From: an uncultured Actinomyces sp.
GTDB taxonomy: Bacteria > Actinomycetota > Actinomycetes > Actinomycetales > Actinomycetaceae
NCBI GenBank assembly: GCA_945949035.1
Contig: CAMFDH010000051.1
Coordinates: 1 to 8,120, forward strand
Reading direction: 5' to 3'
DNA length: 8,120 nt
Shown here in pieces: positions 6,988 through 8,120 of this stretch. The position numbers and the translations under genes are program-made. Position 1 is the stretch's first letter; every line of letters starts with the position of its first letter. The notes beneath the pieces were generated by a model that was not told the DNA's origin, did no database searches, and worked only from the letters and a program-made list of their open reading frames with translations.

Positions 6988-7983
6988 ATGGTTTCCAGTA
7001 CACCCCCCTGGTTGTACGTGACGCTCGATGACGCACTCGTTTCCGCTGGGGCCACGGCCCCGGAGGCCGATCGGCGAGCCGTCATCGACAGGATCATTGA
7101 AGCCTGGAACTACGAGGGGCGCAGCTTTCACAACAGCCGCTACCTCGCCTATGTCTTTGAGCGTCTCGATGAACTTGAGGGAGCCATGTCGGCCCCTGAA
7201 CTGCTTCGGCTTGCGGCTGCGTTTCGTGGCGCGATCGAAGAACCTGGTTGGGAAGAGTCCGAAGCCCAGCGCACCCCCGCTGTCATTCCTGCCCTGGTCA
7301 ACGTCAACGACCTGCTTCGCCTCGGCATCCCGGGCCAAAATGTTGAGCGCGTCGGGGCACTAATTGAACAGCTTGCAAGTCACAGTCCAAGTCCGGATGA
7401 CCTGGATGCCAAGATCCTGGTTGATGCAGACTTGGCTGCACTCGCAGCCCCACCCCAGCAGTACCGCGAATTTCTCTCGCACTTTCGACAGGAAGCACCC
7501 CACCTCTCCGAAGTGGATTTCCTGAAGGCACGGCAGAGGGTTCTCAAGCTTCTGTGCGGACAGCGGAGAATCTTCGCCACCCCACTTGCTTCGCAGTGGG
7601 AAGATGCGGCCAGAGAGAACCTGGAAGCCGAACTGGACACGACAAAGCGCAAGCTGAAGTCCCTGAGGAGCAACGCGGATACTGACACGGATGAGGATCC
7701 CGTGGCCAAGGAAGCACCCGAGGGCCCCCGGGAAAGGGGAACCTCCCGCGTCCTGCGGATATCAAGAGCACAGAAGCTAGAGCAAATCCGAAGCTTGCCG
7801 GAGCCCGATCAGAGCCCCCTGGAACTCACGGCCACCCAGATGCTAGAGAACGCGGTTGCCAAAGAGGAGCAGGAAGCGGCACAGCGAGATGAAGAGCATC
7901 ACGGAGGCGGCCCGGTAGCCGATACCTCCACCCTTGAGTCGGTGGCCGACCTTATGGACCGCAAGACACGGGGCCGCAAGTAA
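6988..7983 (+). CDS. Degenerate HD-superfamily (predicted phosphohydrolase-like) protein, metal site lost
   Basis: 331 aa from the ATG at 6988, which has GGAGG just upstream (6981-6985, short spacing). In-frame GTGs at 6955 and 6976 are alternatives, but the first would place the palindromes in coding DNA. Residues about 8-216 follow the plan of predicted metal-dependent HD phosphohydrolases (COG4339 type): a RxYHNxxH-like segment read here as RSFHNSRY (45-52), the helix normally ending in FHD read as AAAFRG (76-81), LIEQLASH (125-132), VDADLAALA (145-153) and the WEDAARENLEAEL end (204-216). The HD pair is Arg80-Gly81 and the second His is Tyr52, so metal-dependent catalysis is unlikely; His48, His132 and Asp146/148 remain. 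Residues 217-331 are a charged extension, possibly part coiled coil, ending in RKTRGRK. No signal or membrane segment is seen. It may be a regulatory pseudoenzyme; the family call is from motif order by eye. Confidence 0.75.
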   Translation: MVSSTPPWLYVTLDDALVSAGATAPEADRRAVIDRIIEAWNYEGRSFHNSRYLAYVFERLDELEGAMSAPELLRLAAAFRGAIEEPGWEESEAQRTPAVIPALVNVNDLLRLGIPGQNVERVGALIEQLASHSPSPDDLDAKILVDADLAALAAPPQQYREFLSHFRQEAPHLSEVDFLKARQRVLKLLCGQRRIFATPLASQWEDAARENLEAELDTTKRKLKSLRSNADTDTDEDPVAKEAPEGPRERGTSRVLRISRAQKLEQIRSLPEPDQSPLELTATQMLENAVAKEEQEAAQRDEEHHGGGPVADTSTLESVADLMDRKTRGRK

Positions 7984-8013
7984 CACCTGCGACCCGTCGC
8001 TGTCCCCCTCCCC

Positions 8014-8036
8014 ACCGCTGAGGCAGCGGTCTTTTC
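8014..8036 (+). terminator. Rho-independent terminator of the pseudo-HD gene
   Basis: Perfect 7-bp stem ACCGCTG (8014-8020) / CAGCGGT (8024-8030) with a 3-nt loop, followed by CTTTTC with the T-run at 8032-8035. It lies 31 bp after the stop at 7983. The U-tract is short, as is common in high-GC genomes. Confidence 0.7.
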
Positions 8037-8047
8037 CCCACCTTGAT

Positions 8048-8118
8048 GGCTCTCCCCTCGAGCCGGCCTGACGTACGGGTCAGAGTTACCCCTACCAATC
8101 CGGATAGTTCAGGGGGAG
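8048..8118 (+). other. Non-coding tail with local hairpins and a downstream Shine-Dalgarno-like site
   Basis: No credible coding frame is seen after the terminator. Short stems are present: GGCTC/GAGCC (8048-8052 with 8060-8064) and CTGAC/GTCAG (8068-8072 with 8079-8083). AGGGGGAG (8111-8118) at the window end looks like a strong ribosome site for a gene starting just outside. CTCCCC (8052-8057) could pair with GGGGAG (8113-8118) as an alternative to the first stem, but this may be chance. Confidence 0.3.
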
Positions 8119-8120
8119 CA

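Noticed and set aside
8041..8120. A tRNA or TPP riboswitch in the window tail
   Set aside because: GGGGGAGCA and ATCCGGATAGTTC looked suggestive. However, there is no matching 5' acceptor strand or T-loop for a tRNA, and the 5' GGGGTGC and CTGAGA elements of a TPP riboswitch are absent.
1..8120. CRISPR arrays, insertion sequences, phage genes or toxin-antitoxin pairs
   Set aside because: No spaced direct repeats, transposase, terminal inverted repeats or small paired genes were seen. Composition looks even throughout, as in a chromosomal core region.

Overview
The window comes from a high-GC actinobacterium. The genes are G/C-rich in third positions, and the order PH-domain membrane proteins, DUF2520/PanC, PanD, LysS matches, from memory, the Mycobacterium tuberculosis block Rv3604c-Rv3603c-panC-panD-coaX-lysS. 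The gene fusion and the look of the LysRS suggest the Actinomyces side of the phylum, but that placement is a weak inference.

Layout. Bases 2-61 are the last codons of an unidentified plus-strand gene. A P-loop uridine-kinase-like gene follows (203-931, plus). It converges on, and overlaps by 35 bp, a five-gene minus-strand operon that runs from about 6798 down to 897: a small membrane PH-domain protein (YdbS-like), a large triple-PH-domain membrane protein (YdbT-like), a fusion of a Rossmann/DUF2520 protein with pantothenate synthetase (PanC), aspartate decarboxylase (PanD) and lysyl-tRNA synthetase (LysS). The first three junctions overlap by 1, 4 and 8 nt, so translation is probably coupled; only panD-lysS has a gap (65 nt). 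Divergent from the operon is a plus-strand gene (6988-7983) for an HD-superfamily-like protein that has lost its HD pair. A clear hairpin terminator follows it. The last 80 bases are non-coding and end in a strong Shine-Dalgarno-like sequence for a gene beyond the window.

How the genes work together. PanD makes beta-alanine from aspartate. The N-terminal half of the fusion is a candidate ketopantoate reductase (PanG-like) and its PanC half joins pantoate to beta-alanine, so two proteins could carry out the last three steps to pantothenate. LysS charges tRNA-Lys. The PH pair probably forms a membrane complex whose link to pantothenate is only positional.

Most notable points: (1) the PanG-like/PanC fusion; (2) Ser in place of the near-invariant class II motif 3 Arg in LysS; (3) a pseudo-HD protein with a charged C-terminal extension; (4) dense palindromes in front of that gene. 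None is proven to be a new system. The fusion and the two catalytic-residue losses are the best leads.
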